A stretch of DNA of 64,000 bases from Blastococcus sp. TF02-09. GTDB lineage: Bacteria; Actinomycetota; Actinomycetes; Mycobacteriales; Geodermatophilaceae. Positions 45,488 through 54,194 of the stretch are shown here, piece by piece (the stretch's first letter is position 1; each line of letters opens with the position of its first letter). A program made the translations under genes and the position numbers. The stretch covers positions 1 to 64,000 of the forward strand of contig NZ_QOHH01000005.1 in the NCBI RefSeq assembly GCF_003319105.1, read 5' to 3'. Under the pieces are notes generated by a model, which was not told the DNA's origin, did no database searches, and saw only the letters and a list, made by a program, of their open reading frames with translations.

Positions 45488-46685
45488 GCGACGCGCCCGA
45501 CACCAGCGAGGCCCCCGCGGTCTCGGGGACGGTGCCCTCCACCGACCGGCGCAGGGCGGCGTGCAGCGACTCCGGGGTCAGGACGCCGAGGAACCGGTCC
45601 CCGTCGAGCACCGCGACCCAGCCGGCCTCGTGCTGCAGCATCGTGGCGAACGCGCTCTTGAGGCTCGCGTCCGCCGGCACCCAGGCCTCCATCCGCCGTG
45701 CCGCGCTGCCCACCGTGCCGGCGCCGGCGGCCCGCTCCACCGACAGCCAGCCGTGCAGGGCGTCCGCGTCGTCGAGCACCACGGCCCACCGGGCTCCGGC
45801 CCGCTGCATGGCGCTGCGCGCGTCGGCCAGCCCGTCCTCGACGTGCACGACCGGCGGGTGCTCGAGGTCGGCGGCGTCGACGCCGGTGACGGCCAGCCGC
45901 TTGAGGCCCCGGTCGGCGCCCACGAAGTCGGCGACGAAGGCGTTGGCCGGCCGGCCGAGGAGGTCGGCGGGGGAGGCGAACTGCTCGACCGTCCCGCCGG
46001 TGCTCATGACCGCGATGCGGTCCCCGAGGCGGACGGCCTCCTCGATGTCGTGGGTGACGAAGACGATCGTCTTGCGCACCTGCTCCTGCAGGCGGAGGAA
46101 CTCCGACTGCAGCCGCTCGCGCACGACCGGGTCGACGGCGGAGAACGGTTCGTCCATGAGCAGGACGGGGGGATCGGCGGCCAGGGCCCGGGCGACACCG
46201 GCCCGCTGCCGCTGTCCGCCGGAGAGCTGGTGGGGATAGCGGTCGGCGTGGACGGCGGGGTCGAGGCCGACGAGGGAGAGCAGCTCCTCGACCCGGTCGC
46301 GGGTGCGGGAGCGGTCCCAGCCGAGCAGCCGCGGCACCGTGCCGACGTTGGCGCGGATCGTCTGGTGCGGGAACAGCCCCACGTTCTGGATCACGTAGCC
46401 GATCCGGCGGCGGAGCTGCACCGCGTCCACGCCGGTGACGTCCTCCCCGCCGATCATGATCCGCCCGGTGGTGGGCTCGATGATCCGGTTGATCATCTTC
46501 ATGGTCGTCGTCTTGCCGCAGCCCGACGGCCCGACCAGGACCGTCAGCTCGCCCGCCGCGAAGGTGAGGTCGAGCTCGGCGACGCCGACGGTGCCGTCGG
46601 CGTAGACCTTGCTGATGCCCTCGAGCCGGATCTCCTCCGCGTCCCCGGACGCTGCGAGGGGTGGGTTCGGAGCAGTAGCGTCCAC
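45477..46685 (-). CDS. Betaine/choline-type ABC transporter ATP-binding protein (OpuCA/ProV-like)
   Basis: The protein is 402 aa from a GTG at 46685 with AGGAAGG upstream. Walker A is VLVGPSGCGKTTTMKMINRI; the signature is HQLSGGQRQRAGVARALAAD; Walker B is VLLMDEPFSAVDP; the switch His is IVFVTHDIEEAV. The MKMINRI and IEPTTGRIMIGGEDV wording is typical of the quaternary-amine (QAT) family. Two C-terminal CBS-like domains (from about residue 250; DASLKSAFATMLQHEAGWVA, then VLDGDRFLGVLTP) probably sense ionic strength. It is divergent from the permease genes, with only 17 bases between the starts. Confidence 0.93.
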   Translation of the reverse strand: MDATAPNPPLAASGDAEEIRLEGISKVYADGTVGVAELDLTFAAGELTVLVGPSGCGKTTTMKMINRIIEPTTGRIMIGGEDVTGVDAVQLRRRIGYVIQNVGLFPHQTIRANVGTVPRLLGWDRSRTRDRVEELLSLVGLDPAVHADRYPHQLSGGQRQRAGVARALAADPPVLLMDEPFSAVDPVVRERLQSEFLRLQEQVRKTIVFVTHDIEEAVRLGDRIAVMSTGGTVEQFASPADLLGRPANAFVADFVGADRGLKRLAVTGVDAADLEHPPVVHVEDGLADARSAMQRAGARWAVVLDDADALHGWLSVERAAGAGTVGSAARRMEAWVPADASLKSAFATMLQHEAGWVAVLDGDRFLGVLTPESLHAALRRSVEGTVPETAGASLVSGASLRR

Positions 46686-46702
46686 GACGTGGCCTTCCTG
46701 AC

Positions 46703-47410
46703 ATGCGCTCGATGCTGAACGCGGTGGACGGTGCGGTGCTGGCGGCGGACGCAGCCCCGAATCCGTGGTTCGACCTTTCCTACGTGACCGACAACCGCGA
46801 GTCCATCCTGCGTCTCCTCGGCGAGCACGTCCGGTTGACGGTGGGCGCGGTCGTCCTCGGTGCGCTGATCGCCCTGCCGCTGGCCGTGCTGGCCCGCCGC
46901 AGCCGGTGGCTGGCCGGGCCGGTCCTGGTGTCCTCGACGCTGATCTACACGATCCCCTCCCTGGCCATGTTCGCCTTCGTCGCACCGGTCACCGGGCTGA
47001 CCACGACGACGGTGCTGATCGGCCTGGTGCTCTACTCGCTGGTGATCCTGGTGCGGAACTTCCTCGCCGGGCTCCAGGCGGTGCCCGCCGAGGTCCGCGA
47101 GGCCGCGCGCGGGATGGGTTACGGCCCGACCCGGCTGTTCTGGCAGGTCGACCTGCCGCTGTCCCTGCCGGCGTTCATGGCGGGCATCCGGGTGGCGACC
47201 GTGTCCACCGTCGCGCTGGTCACCGTCGGGGTGATCGTCGGCCACGGCGGGCTGGGGCAGCTCATCACCGGAGGGTTCGCCGCGAACTTCTACCGGGCGC
47301 AGATCGTCACCGGCGCCCTGGGCTGCGTGCTCCTCGCCCTGTTCGCCGACCTGCTCCTGTCCGGGATCGAACGGCTGCTCACGCCGTGGGCACGGGGGGT
47401 GCGGGCGTGA
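46703..47410 (+). CDS. ABC transporter permease (OpuCB-like)
   Basis: The protein is 235 aa from an ATG at 46703; nearer starts are possible, as no clear ribosome-binding site is seen. There are about six membrane segments. The EAA loop that contacts the ATPase is VREAARGMGYGPTRLFWQVD, then LPLSLPAFMAGIR. ESILRLLGEHVRLTVGAVVL is the usual N-terminal entry of the QAT permeases. It works with the permease that overlaps it by 4 bp, the ATPase encoded on the other strand, and the substrate-binding lipoprotein downstream. Confidence 0.9.
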   Translation: MRSMLNAVDGAVLAADAAPNPWFDLSYVTDNRESILRLLGEHVRLTVGAVVLGALIALPLAVLARRSRWLAGPVLVSSTLIYTIPSLAMFAFVAPVTGLTTTTVLIGLVLYSLVILVRNFLAGLQAVPAEVREAARGMGYGPTRLFWQVDLPLSLPAFMAGIRVATVSTVALVTVGVIVGHGGLGQLITGGFAANFYRAQIVTGALGCVLLALFADLLLSGIERLLTPWARGVRA

Positions 47411-48135
47411 ACCGGCTCGGCGATGCTCTGCGCTACCTCAACGACCCGTTCAACTGGACCCGCCGGGACGGCATCCTCGACCTGCTCGTCGAGCACCTGC
47501 GGATCTCCGCGCTCGCGGTGCTCGCGGCCATGGTGGTGGCCGTCCCGGTGGGCATGCTGCTCGGGCACACCGGGCGCGGCGGCGGGTTCACCGTGGCGCT
47601 GTCCAACGTCTCGCGCGCCGTCCCGACGCTGGCGCTGCTCACCGTCTTCGCGGTCACCCCCATCGGCTTCGGGCCCACGGCGACGACGATCGCGCTCGCG
47701 GTCTTCGCCGTCCCGCCGATGCTGACCAACACCTACGTCGGGTTCCGCGGCGTGGACCGGGACGTCGTCGAGGCCTCCCGTGCCATGGGCTTCTCGGAGC
47801 GGCAGGTGGCCACGCGGGTGGAGCTGCCGCTGGCGATGCCGTTGCTCATGACCGGTGTGCGGACGGCGGCGGTGCAGGTGGTCGCCACGGCGACCCTCGC
47901 CGCGCTCGTGGCCGGCGGCGGGCTCGGCCGGATCATCACGCTGGGCTTCCGCCAGCAGGACTACGGCGCCGTCGTCGCGGGGGCGATCCTCGTGGCCGCC
48001 CTCGCCGTGCTGACCGAGGTGGCGCTGGTCGCGGTGTCGTGGGCGCTGACCCCGGGCCAGAAGCGGCTGCCGTTCCTCACCGCCCGGCGGGCCTCGCCGG
48101 TGCCGGAACCGACGGCGGCGGGGGTCCCGCTCTGA
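47407..48135 (+). CDS. ABC transporter permease (OpuCD-like)
   Basis: The protein is 242 aa from a GTG at 47407 (overlap GTGA). The EAA loop is VVEASRAMGFSERQVATRVE, then LPLAMPLLMTGVR. LLVEHLRISALAVLAAMVVA and VSRAVPTLALLTVFAVTPIG are typical of the family. There are about six membrane segments. It is a second, different permease, so the transporter is probably a heterodimer in the membrane. It ends 140 bases before the substrate-binding protein gene. Confidence 0.9.
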   Translation: MNRLGDALRYLNDPFNWTRRDGILDLLVEHLRISALAVLAAMVVAVPVGMLLGHTGRGGGFTVALSNVSRAVPTLALLTVFAVTPIGFGPTATTIALAVFAVPPMLTNTYVGFRGVDRDVVEASRAMGFSERQVATRVELPLAMPLLMTGVRTAAVQVVATATLAALVAGGGLGRIITLGFRQQDYGAVVAGAILVAALAVLTEVALVAVSWALTPGQKRLPFLTARRASPVPEPTAAGVPL

Positions 48136-48275
48136 GCCGGTGATCACGACTCGGTGACGGGCGCGCATACGCATTGCGCACCACCGATCGGCAGAGTTCG
48201 ATGAGGACGCGGGAGTCCTCCCGCCAGACACGCGTGGTCCAGAAGAGAGACCACGGGACACAGAAGGCGGGCTGC

Positions 48276-49274
48276 ATGCGCGCGCGTACCACGTTCCTCC
48301 TCCCCCTCGCCCTCGCTGCCCTGGTGGCGACGGCCTGCGGGGAGTCCGGCTCCTCCGGCACCGGGGGCGGTGACGAGGGCGACAGCACCCAGGCGTCGGG
48401 CGAGGCCTGCGCGCCCGTCGCGGGCGACCAGCTCGTCGTCCTCGAGGACGACAAGCAGCTCCAGAACGCGGACAACATCATCCCGGCGGTCAACGCCGAC
48501 GCCGCGGCGGCGAACCCGGCGCTGCTGGAGACGCTGAACGCGGTCTCCGAGGTGCTCACCACCGACGACCTCATCGAGATGAACGCCGCCGTCGACGTCG
48601 AGCGCCAGCCGGCCGAGGACGTGGCGTCGGCCTACGTCGAGGAGCAGGACCTCGGCTCCGGGGTCAGCGGCGGCAGCGGGGCGGTCGTCGTCGGCGCCGC
48701 GGACTTCACCGAGTCCCAGGTGCTGGCGAACGTGTACGCCGACGTGCTCACCGCGGCCGGCTTCGACGCCAGCGTGCAGACGGTCGGCAACCGCGAGCTG
48801 TACCTGCCGGCGCTGCAGCGCGGCGAGATCCAGGCCTTCCCCGAGTACCTCGCGACCCTCACCGAGTTCATCGAGGGCAACGAGGACACGGAGGTCGCCT
48901 CCGGCGACGTCGACGAGACGGTCCAGGCGCTGACGCCGCTGGCCGAGGGCTACGGACTGGTGGTCGGGGAGCCCGCCGAGGCCGCCGACCAGAACGCCTT
49001 CGCCGTGACCCAGGAGTTCGCCGACGAGCTCGGCGTCAGCACCCTCTCCGAGCTGGCCGACGCGTGCGGCGACGGCTCGCTCAGCCTCGGTGGGCCCGGC
49101 GAGTGCCCGACGCGCGCCGCCTGCCAGCCGGGGCTGGAGGACACCTACGGGCTGGAGTTCGACTCCTTCCAGGAGTACGACGCCGGCGGCCCGCTGACCA
49201 AGGCCGCCATCCAGCAGGGCGAGGTCTCGATCGGCCTGGTGTTCAGCTCCGACGGTGCCCTCGCGCAGGGCTGA
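48276..49274 (+). CDS. Betaine/choline-type ABC transporter substrate-binding lipoprotein, circularly permuted
   Basis: The protein is 332 aa from the ATG at 48276. The signal peptide ends in a lipobox (LVATAC, Cys 21), then a Gly/Ser linker. Residues about 51-126 (DQLVVLEDDKQLQNADNIIP ... AAVDVERQPAEDVASAYVEE) match what is normally the C-terminal end of OpuCC-like proteins. Residues 137-332 (VVVGAADFTESQVLANVYAD ... GLVFSSDGALAQ) match the normal N-terminal part. The order is thus swapped. Joining the present C-terminus to residue 51 would restore the usual chain (SSDGALAQ-GDQLVVLEDD). Ligand-binding loops appear intact. The ligand is unknown; quaternary amines are likely. Confidence 0.85.
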   Translation: MRARTTFLLPLALAALVATACGESGSSGTGGGDEGDSTQASGEACAPVAGDQLVVLEDDKQLQNADNIIPAVNADAAAANPALLETLNAVSEVLTTDDLIEMNAAVDVERQPAEDVASAYVEEQDLGSGVSGGSGAVVVGAADFTESQVLANVYADVLTAAGFDASVQTVGNRELYLPALQRGEIQAFPEYLATLTEFIEGNEDTEVASGDVDETVQALTPLAEGYGLVVGEPAEAADQNAFAVTQEFADELGVSTLSELADACGDGSLSLGGPGECPTRAACQPGLEDTYGLEFDSFQEYDAGGPLTKAAIQQGEVSIGLVFSSDGALAQG

Positions 49275-49277
49275 GCG

Positions 49278-49883
49278 TCAATACCAGCCGCCGGGGGGCA
49301 CCTGCTCCCCGGCGGCGACCGGCGCCTCGAGCCGGTTGCCCTCGGGCGCCAGCGGGCACGACCAGCGCGGGTCGTAGGCGCAGGACGGGTGGTAGGCGAG
49401 GTTGAGGTCGACCACCAGCCGGCCGTCCCCGCCGCCGAGGTCGGCGCCCTTGACGGTGTCGAGCAGGTAGCGGCCGCCGCCGTAGGTGCCGAGCCCAGCG
49501 GTCCCGTCGCGCAGTGGCAGGAACACCCCGCCGCCGTAGAGGGCGACCCACCACACGTCCAGCCGGCCCAGGCCGGGCAGGGTCACGGCGCCGATCCGCT
49601 CCAGCGGTACGGTCCCGTCGGCGGCCGTGGGCACCTCCAGCCGCGCCGGCCCCGCCGGCTCCAGCACGGGCTCGAACCGCAGGGCGGGGTCGTAGGGCGC
49701 GAACGGCAGTCCGCGGAACGTCTCGCGCGCGGCCGCGTCCAGCGGGGAGTCGGGGTGGCCGGCAAACAGGTCGTCGCGTCCGTCCCGCCACGTCCGCCAG
49801 CCCGCCTCGGGGTCGGTCGCCGAGCGGGCGGCGGAGTACAGGGCGGCGGTGCGGCGGCGCCAGTCGAGCAGGGTCAGGGTCAC
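49278..49883 (-). CDS. DUF1684 protein
   Basis: The protein is 201 aa from a GTG at 49883. The C-terminal LAYHPSCAYDPRWSCPLAPE, then GNRLEAPV, is the hallmark of DUF1684, with two Cys and a His that may bind metal; WRTWRDGRDDLFAGHPDSPL near the N-terminus is also typical. The function is unknown. It is convergent with the substrate-binding protein gene (3 bases apart) and lies inside the segment that breaks the conserved folK-to-panC gene order. Confidence 0.85.
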   Translation of the reverse strand: MTLTLLDWRRRTAALYSAARSATDPEAGWRTWRDGRDDLFAGHPDSPLDAAARETFRGLPFAPYDPALRFEPVLEPAGPARLEVPTAADGTVPLERIGAVTLPGLGRLDVWWVALYGGGVFLPLRDGTAGLGTYGGGRYLLDTVKGADLGGGDGRLVVDLNLAYHPSCAYDPRWSCPLAPEGNRLEAPVAAGEQVPPGGWY

Positions 49884-49972
49884 CGGCCCACTGTGGCAGC
49901 CGGGCGCAACGCGAGAAGCATGACCGCCGCCGGAGGATGAGCAACGGGGTTGTGCGCGGCTACGCTAGGTGC

Positions 49973-51358
49973 ATGCCCCGCCGCCAGGACGACGACGTCG
50001 CCGGCGGCCCCGACGTCCCCGCGCGGCGCTCCCTCCTGACCGGGGCGGGCTTCCTGCTGGCCGCCGCCGCGACCCTGGCGGTGTTCCTCACCGACAACCC
50101 GCAGCACCTCCGCGTCGCCGTCGTCGCCGTTGCTTGGGCGTTCGTGCTCGCGACCTTCGCCGCGGGCCGCCGCGGCGGCGACCGCGCAGCCGCCGCGGCC
50201 CGCGAGGCGCAGCTGCGCCGTACCTACGAGCACGAGCTCGACCTCGAGGTGGCCGCCCGGCGCGAGTACGAGCTGGAGCTGGAGAACGAGCTGCGCCGCG
50301 AGTCCGAGCAGGGCATGCGCGAGGAGCTCGACGCCCTGCGCACGGAGCTCGCCGCGCTGGCGGATCTGCGCGAGCAGGTGGCCGGCGTCGCGGCACTGGG
50401 CTCCGACATCGCGGCGCTGGCCACGCTGCGCGACGAGGTGGCCCGCGTGACCGCGATGCGCGAGGACCTCGCCGCGCTCGGGTCGCTGCGCCAGGAGCTC
50501 GGCCAGCTGAACGGCCTGCGCGACGACATGGGGCGGCTGCGCGCCGAGCTGACCGAGCAGCTGTCGTCGGAGATGCTCATCGAGCGGATCGTCATGCGCA
50601 CCCAGGCCAGCCGGGTGCCGGGGGAGCCGACCCGGACCCTGGACGCGGTCTGGAACGACGAGACGCCCCGCGAGCTCACCGGTGGCTGGCCGGCGGTGCG
50701 CCTGGACGAGCCCCGCGAAACCCGCCAGGTCGAGCAGGTGCGGGTGGAGCGGGCCGACGTCCGCCCTTCGCCCCAGCCGCGGGAGACCCACACGTCGGCG
50801 TCGTGGACCCCGCCGGCGCCCCCGACGACGACGTTCACCGGCCCTCAGCCCTCGCGCCTCGAGCCGCCCCCGTCGCCGGCGGGCACAGCGCCGGGTCCTG
50901 CCCCAGCCGATCCGCCGCCCACCCCGCCGCCGTCCCCGCTGGACTGGCTCGTGGCCCGGGAGCTGCTGGACGCCCCCGTCGCCCCGCCGTCCCGGGAGCC
51001 GTCCCCGGAACCGCCGCAGACCGCGCCGCGCCGCCGCCGGGGGGACAACGCCGAGGCGCCTGCGGTGCCCGCGGCGGAGGCTCGGACGACGGAGCGCCCG
51101 AGCCCGACGCCGCGGACCCGCATCGAGGACCGCGGCGGCTACCGGGTCGCGCTGCCCGAGGTGCCCCCGGTCCCGCCGGCCGCCGTGCCGCCCTCGCCGC
51201 CGCCCCCGCCCGCCGCCTCGCCGGCCACCGGGGACCGGCTGGCCGAGATCCTGGCCGAGAACGGCGTGAGCCCCGCGGCGGGTGGCCGTCGGCGCCGCCG
51301 CTACCGGGAGGACGACGAGTCCGACGACGTCCTCTCCCGCGTGCTCGGCCGGGACTAG
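49973..51358 (+). CDS. DUF6779-type membrane protein, coiled coil and Pro-rich tail
   Basis: The protein is 461 aa. Two membrane segments lie at about residues 19-58 (LLTGAGFLLAAAATLAVFLT; VAVVAVAWAFVLATFAAG). A long helical, charged region follows (to about residue 210: REYELELENELRRESEQGMR and repeated LAALADLREQVAGVAALGSD-like units), likely a coiled coil. The last 250 residues are Pro/Ala/Thr-rich and disordered, ending in RRRRRYREDDESDDVLSRVL. Homologues lie between DUF3180 and the DUF2520 gene in mycobacteria (Rv3604c, from memory). The function is unknown; the topology suggests an envelope or division-related scaffold. Confidence 0.8.
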   Translation: MPRRQDDDVAGGPDVPARRSLLTGAGFLLAAAATLAVFLTDNPQHLRVAVVAVAWAFVLATFAAGRRGGDRAAAAAREAQLRRTYEHELDLEVAARREYELELENELRRESEQGMREELDALRTELAALADLREQVAGVAALGSDIAALATLRDEVARVTAMREDLAALGSLRQELGQLNGLRDDMGRLRAELTEQLSSEMLIERIVMRTQASRVPGEPTRTLDAVWNDETPRELTGGWPAVRLDEPRETRQVEQVRVERADVRPSPQPRETHTSASWTPPAPPTTTFTGPQPSRLEPPPSPAGTAPGPAPADPPPTPPPSPLDWLVARELLDAPVAPPSREPSPEPPQTAPRRRRGDNAEAPAVPAAEARTTERPSPTPRTRIEDRGGYRVALPEVPPVPPAAVPPSPPPPPAASPATGDRLAEILAENGVSPAAGGRRRRRYREDDESDDVLSRVLGRD

Positions 51359-52104
51359 CGGCCGCGCGAGCCCGACCCGCCGTCGAGGACCAGCGTCTGG
51401 CCGGTGACCCAGCCGGCGCCGTCGCCCAGCAGGTAGGCCGCTGCCTCGCCGATGTCCTCCGGGACGCCGAGCCGGCCTGCCGGGTAGCCGGCGGCGACCT
51501 CCTCCTCGCGGCCCTCGTACAGCGCCTCGGCGAAGCGGGTCTTCACCACGGCCGGCGCCACGGCGTTGACCCGGACCTTCGGGCCCATCTCCACGGCGAG
51601 CTGCGTCGTCAGGTTGATGAGGGCCGCCTTGCTCACGCCGTAGCCGCCGATCATCGGCGAGGAGCGCAGGCCGGCCACCGAGGCCACGAACAGCACCGAG
51701 CCGCCGTGCTCGGACATCCAGGCCCGCCAGGCCTGCTGGACCAGGTCCAGCGCGGAGACGACGTTGGTGTCGAGGATCTTGCGGAACGCGCCGAGGTCGA
51801 GGTCCATCATCGGCCCGTAGACCGGGTTGATGCCGACGTTGCCGACCAGCACGTCCAGGCTGCCGAAGGTCTCCACGGCGGTGCGCACCGCTTCGGCGCG
51901 GTGCTCGGCGTCGCCGGCGTTGCCCGCGACGGCGACCGCGACGTCGGGGCCGCCCAGCGACTCCACCGCCTCGGCGAGCGCCTCGGGCTTCCGCGCCGTC
52001 AGCACCACCTTGGCGCCCCGCTTCACCAGGCTCTCGGCGATGCCGAGGCCGATCCCACGGCTGCCGCCGGTCACCAGTGCGGTCCGTCCCTCGAAGCTGT
52101 CCAC
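51355..52104 (-). CDS. Short-chain dehydrogenase/reductase
   Basis: The protein is 249 aa. The NAD(P)-binding motif is ALVTGGSRGIGLGIAESLVK; GNVGINPVYGP stands at the NNAG position; the catalytic Ser is in LFVASVAGLRSS and the Tyr-Lys pair in GGYGVSKAALINL. VNAVAPAVVKTRFAEAL and the C-terminal GWVTGQTLVLDGGSGSRGR are standard for FabG-like SDRs. The substrate is unknown. It overlaps the end of the convergent DUF6779 gene by 4 bases and is divergent from the DUF2520 gene, with a 279-bp gap that holds no further gene. Confidence 0.9.
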   Translation of the reverse strand: MDSFEGRTALVTGGSRGIGLGIAESLVKRGAKVVLTARKPEALAEAVESLGGPDVAVAVAGNAGDAEHRAEAVRTAVETFGSLDVLVGNVGINPVYGPMMDLDLGAFRKILDTNVVSALDLVQQAWRAWMSEHGGSVLFVASVAGLRSSPMIGGYGVSKAALINLTTQLAVEMGPKVRVNAVAPAVVKTRFAEALYEGREEEVAAGYPAGRLGVPEDIGEAAAYLLGDGAGWVTGQTLVLDGGSGSRGR

Positions 52105-52383
52105 GCCGTCTCCTGTCGATGTCGGGGGTGTTCCCGGTCACGGTAGGGGCGGTTATCCCGCGGTCGGCACATACCTCGGGTGAGGCATGCCACACGGCCG
52201 GCGCGTTGCACGGCGGTCGGGGGAGTTCCACACTCGCCCTCGGCGTTCTCCCTGCGCGACACCCGACGGTTGCAGCAGGAGCACGTCGCACCACCGGCAC
52301 GACCCGCACGCCCCGGCTCCCGACCCGGTAGCCGAGAACCGACGTCCGGTACCCGTCAGGGACTGGAACGAGAGGTGCCCTCC

Positions 52384-53328
52384 ATGCCTGCTGCCCGCAG
52401 GACCGTCCGCGCTGCCGGACTCCCCGTCGCCGCCGATGCGCCCGCCCGCCTGCGCGTGGGGATCATCGGCGCCGGCCGTGTCGGTGCCGTCCTCGGCGCC
52501 GCACTCTCCGCCGCAGGTCACGACGTCGTCGCCGCCTCGGGCCTCTCCGCGGCCTCCGCCGAGCGCGCCGCCCGCCTGCTCCCGGGCGTGCCCCTGCTGC
52601 CCGCCGACCAGGTGGTCGCCGCAGCCGACCTGGTGGTGCTCGCCGTGCCGGACGACACGCTGGCCGGACTGGTCGCGGGGCTGGCCGAGACCGGCGCCTG
52701 GCGGGCCGGCCAGCTCACCTTCCACACCTCCGGTGCGCACGGGCTGGCCGTGCTGGCGCCGGCCGAGCGGGCCGGTGTCCTGCCGCTCGCGCTGCACCCG
52801 GCCATGACGTTCACCGGGGCACCCGAGGACGCCGACCGCCTCGTGGGCTGCCCCTTCGGGGTGACCAGCTCCCCGGCGTACCGGGCGGTCGCCGAGACCC
52901 TCGTGCTGGAGATGGGCGGCGAGCCGTTCTTCGTCGCCGAGGCCGACCGCACGCTGTACCACGCGGCGCTGGTCACCGGCGCCAACCACCTGGTCACCCT
53001 CGTCGCGGAGGCCGCGGACCTGCTGCGCACCGCCGGCGTCGCCGAGCCCGGCCGCATCCTCACCCCGCTGCTCACCGCCGCCCTGGACAACGGCCTGCGC
53101 CGCGGCGACCGGGGCCTCACCGGCCCGGTGAGCCGCGGGGACGTCGGCACCGTCGGCCGTCACCTGGAGACCCTCGCCGAGCGGGCGCCGGCGTCGGTGG
53201 CCGCCTACGTCGCGATGGCCCGCCGGACCACCGAGCGCGCCCTGGACGCCGGGCGGCTGAAGCGGCACGAAGGTGCACCGCTGCTGGACCTGCTGGCCAC
53301 CAGCCGCGACGAGGCGGGCTCGCTGTGA
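52384..53328 (+). CDS. Rossmann-fold protein with DUF2520 domain
   Basis: The protein is 314 aa from the ATG at 52384; a GTG three codons upstream is possible. The N-terminal Rossmann domain begins [20 protein letters not shown] (GxGxxG), with [16 protein letters not shown] following. The C-terminal helical DUF2520 domain includes [20 protein letters not shown] and [20 protein letters not shown]. The fold resembles ProC/ketopantoate-type reductases. Its fixed place just before panC, with a 4-bp overlap, has led to proposals of a role in pantothenate supply, but this is not shown. Confidence 0.88.
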   Translation: MPAARRTVRAAGLPVAADAPARLRVGIIGAGRVGAVLGAALSAAGHDVVAASGLSAASAERAARLLPGVPLLPADQVVAAADLVVLAVPDDTLAGLVAGLAETGAWRAGQLTFHTSGAHGLAVLAPAERAGVLPLALHPAMTFTGAPEDADRLVGCPFGVTSSPAYRAVAETLVLEMGGEPFFVAEADRTLYHAALVTGANHLVTLVAEAADLLRTAGVAEPGRILTPLLTAALDNGLRRGDRGLTGPVSRGDVGTVGRHLETLAERAPASVAAYVAMARRTTERALDAGRLKRHEGAPLLDLLATSRDEAGSL

Positions 53329-54194
53329 CCGGCGGCCCGGTCGTCGCCGACACCGCCGCCGACCTCCGGAAGGTCCTCGCCGACCTGCCCGGCCCGGTCG
53401 CGCTGGTGCCCACCATGGGTGCGCTGCACGAGGGCCACCGCACGCTGGTCCGCGCGGCCCGCGAGCGCGCGGCCACCGTCGTCGTCTCGGTGTTCGTCAA
53501 CCCGACCCAGTTCGGGCCCGGTGAGGACTTCGACCGGTACCCCCGCACCTGGGACGCCGACCTCGCCGCGCTCGCGGAGGAGGGCGCCGACGTCGTCTTC
53601 CACCCGCCGGTCGACGAGGTCTACCCGCCGCGTGCGGTGGGGGTGACCGTCGACCCGGGCCCGCTGGGCTCTGTCCTCGAAGGCGCCGTCCGGCCGGGGC
53701 ACTTCGCCGGCGTGCTGACCGTCGTCGCCAAGCTGTTCGGCCTGGTCCGCCCCGACGTCGCGCTGTTCGGGGAGAAGGACTACCAGCAGCTGACCCTCGT
53801 CCGGGCGATGGCCCGCGAGCTCGCGCTGCCCGTCGAGGTGGTCGGCGTCCCGACCGTCCGCGAGGACGACGGCCTGGCGCTGTCCAGCCGCAACCGCTAC
53901 CTCGACCCGGAGCAGCGGGCCGCGGCCGCGGCGATCTCCGCCGCCCTGCGTGCCGGCGCCGCGGCCGGACCGCAGGGGGCCGATGCGGTGCTGGCCGCCG
54001 CCCGCTCCGTGCTCGACGGCCGCCCCGACCTGCTCCAGGACTACCTGGAACTCACCGATACCGATCTGGGGCCGGCGCCCGCCGCCGGGCCCGCCCGCCT
54101 GCTGGTCGCCGTCCGCGCCGGCAGCACCCGACTCCTCGACAACGCCCCGATCACACTCGCCCACCCGACCACGCCCACGGGAGAGCCCCGATGA
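53325..54194 (+). CDS. panC: Pantothenate synthetase
   Basis: The protein is 289 aa from a GTG at 53325. It joins pantoate and beta-alanine using [23 protein letters not shown] is the first signature (HxGH-type); [20 protein letters not shown] and [20 protein letters not shown] follow, and [20 protein letters not shown] contains the KMSKS-like position. All catalytic segments are present. It overlaps the DUF2520 gene and panD by 4 bp each, so the pathway genes are coupled. Confidence 0.97.
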   Translation: MTGGPVVADTAADLRKVLADLPGPVALVPTMGALHEGHRTLVRAARERAATVVVSVFVNPTQFGPGEDFDRYPRTWDADLAALAEEGADVVFHPPVDEVYPPRAVGVTVDPGPLGSVLEGAVRPGHFAGVLTVVAKLFGLVRPDVALFGEKDYQQLTLVRAMARELALPVEVVGVPTVREDDGLALSSRNRYLDPEQRAAAAAISAALRAGAAAGPQGADAVLAAARSVLDGRPDLLQDYLELTDTDLGPAPAAGPARLLVAVRAGSTRLLDNAPITLAHPTTPTGEPR

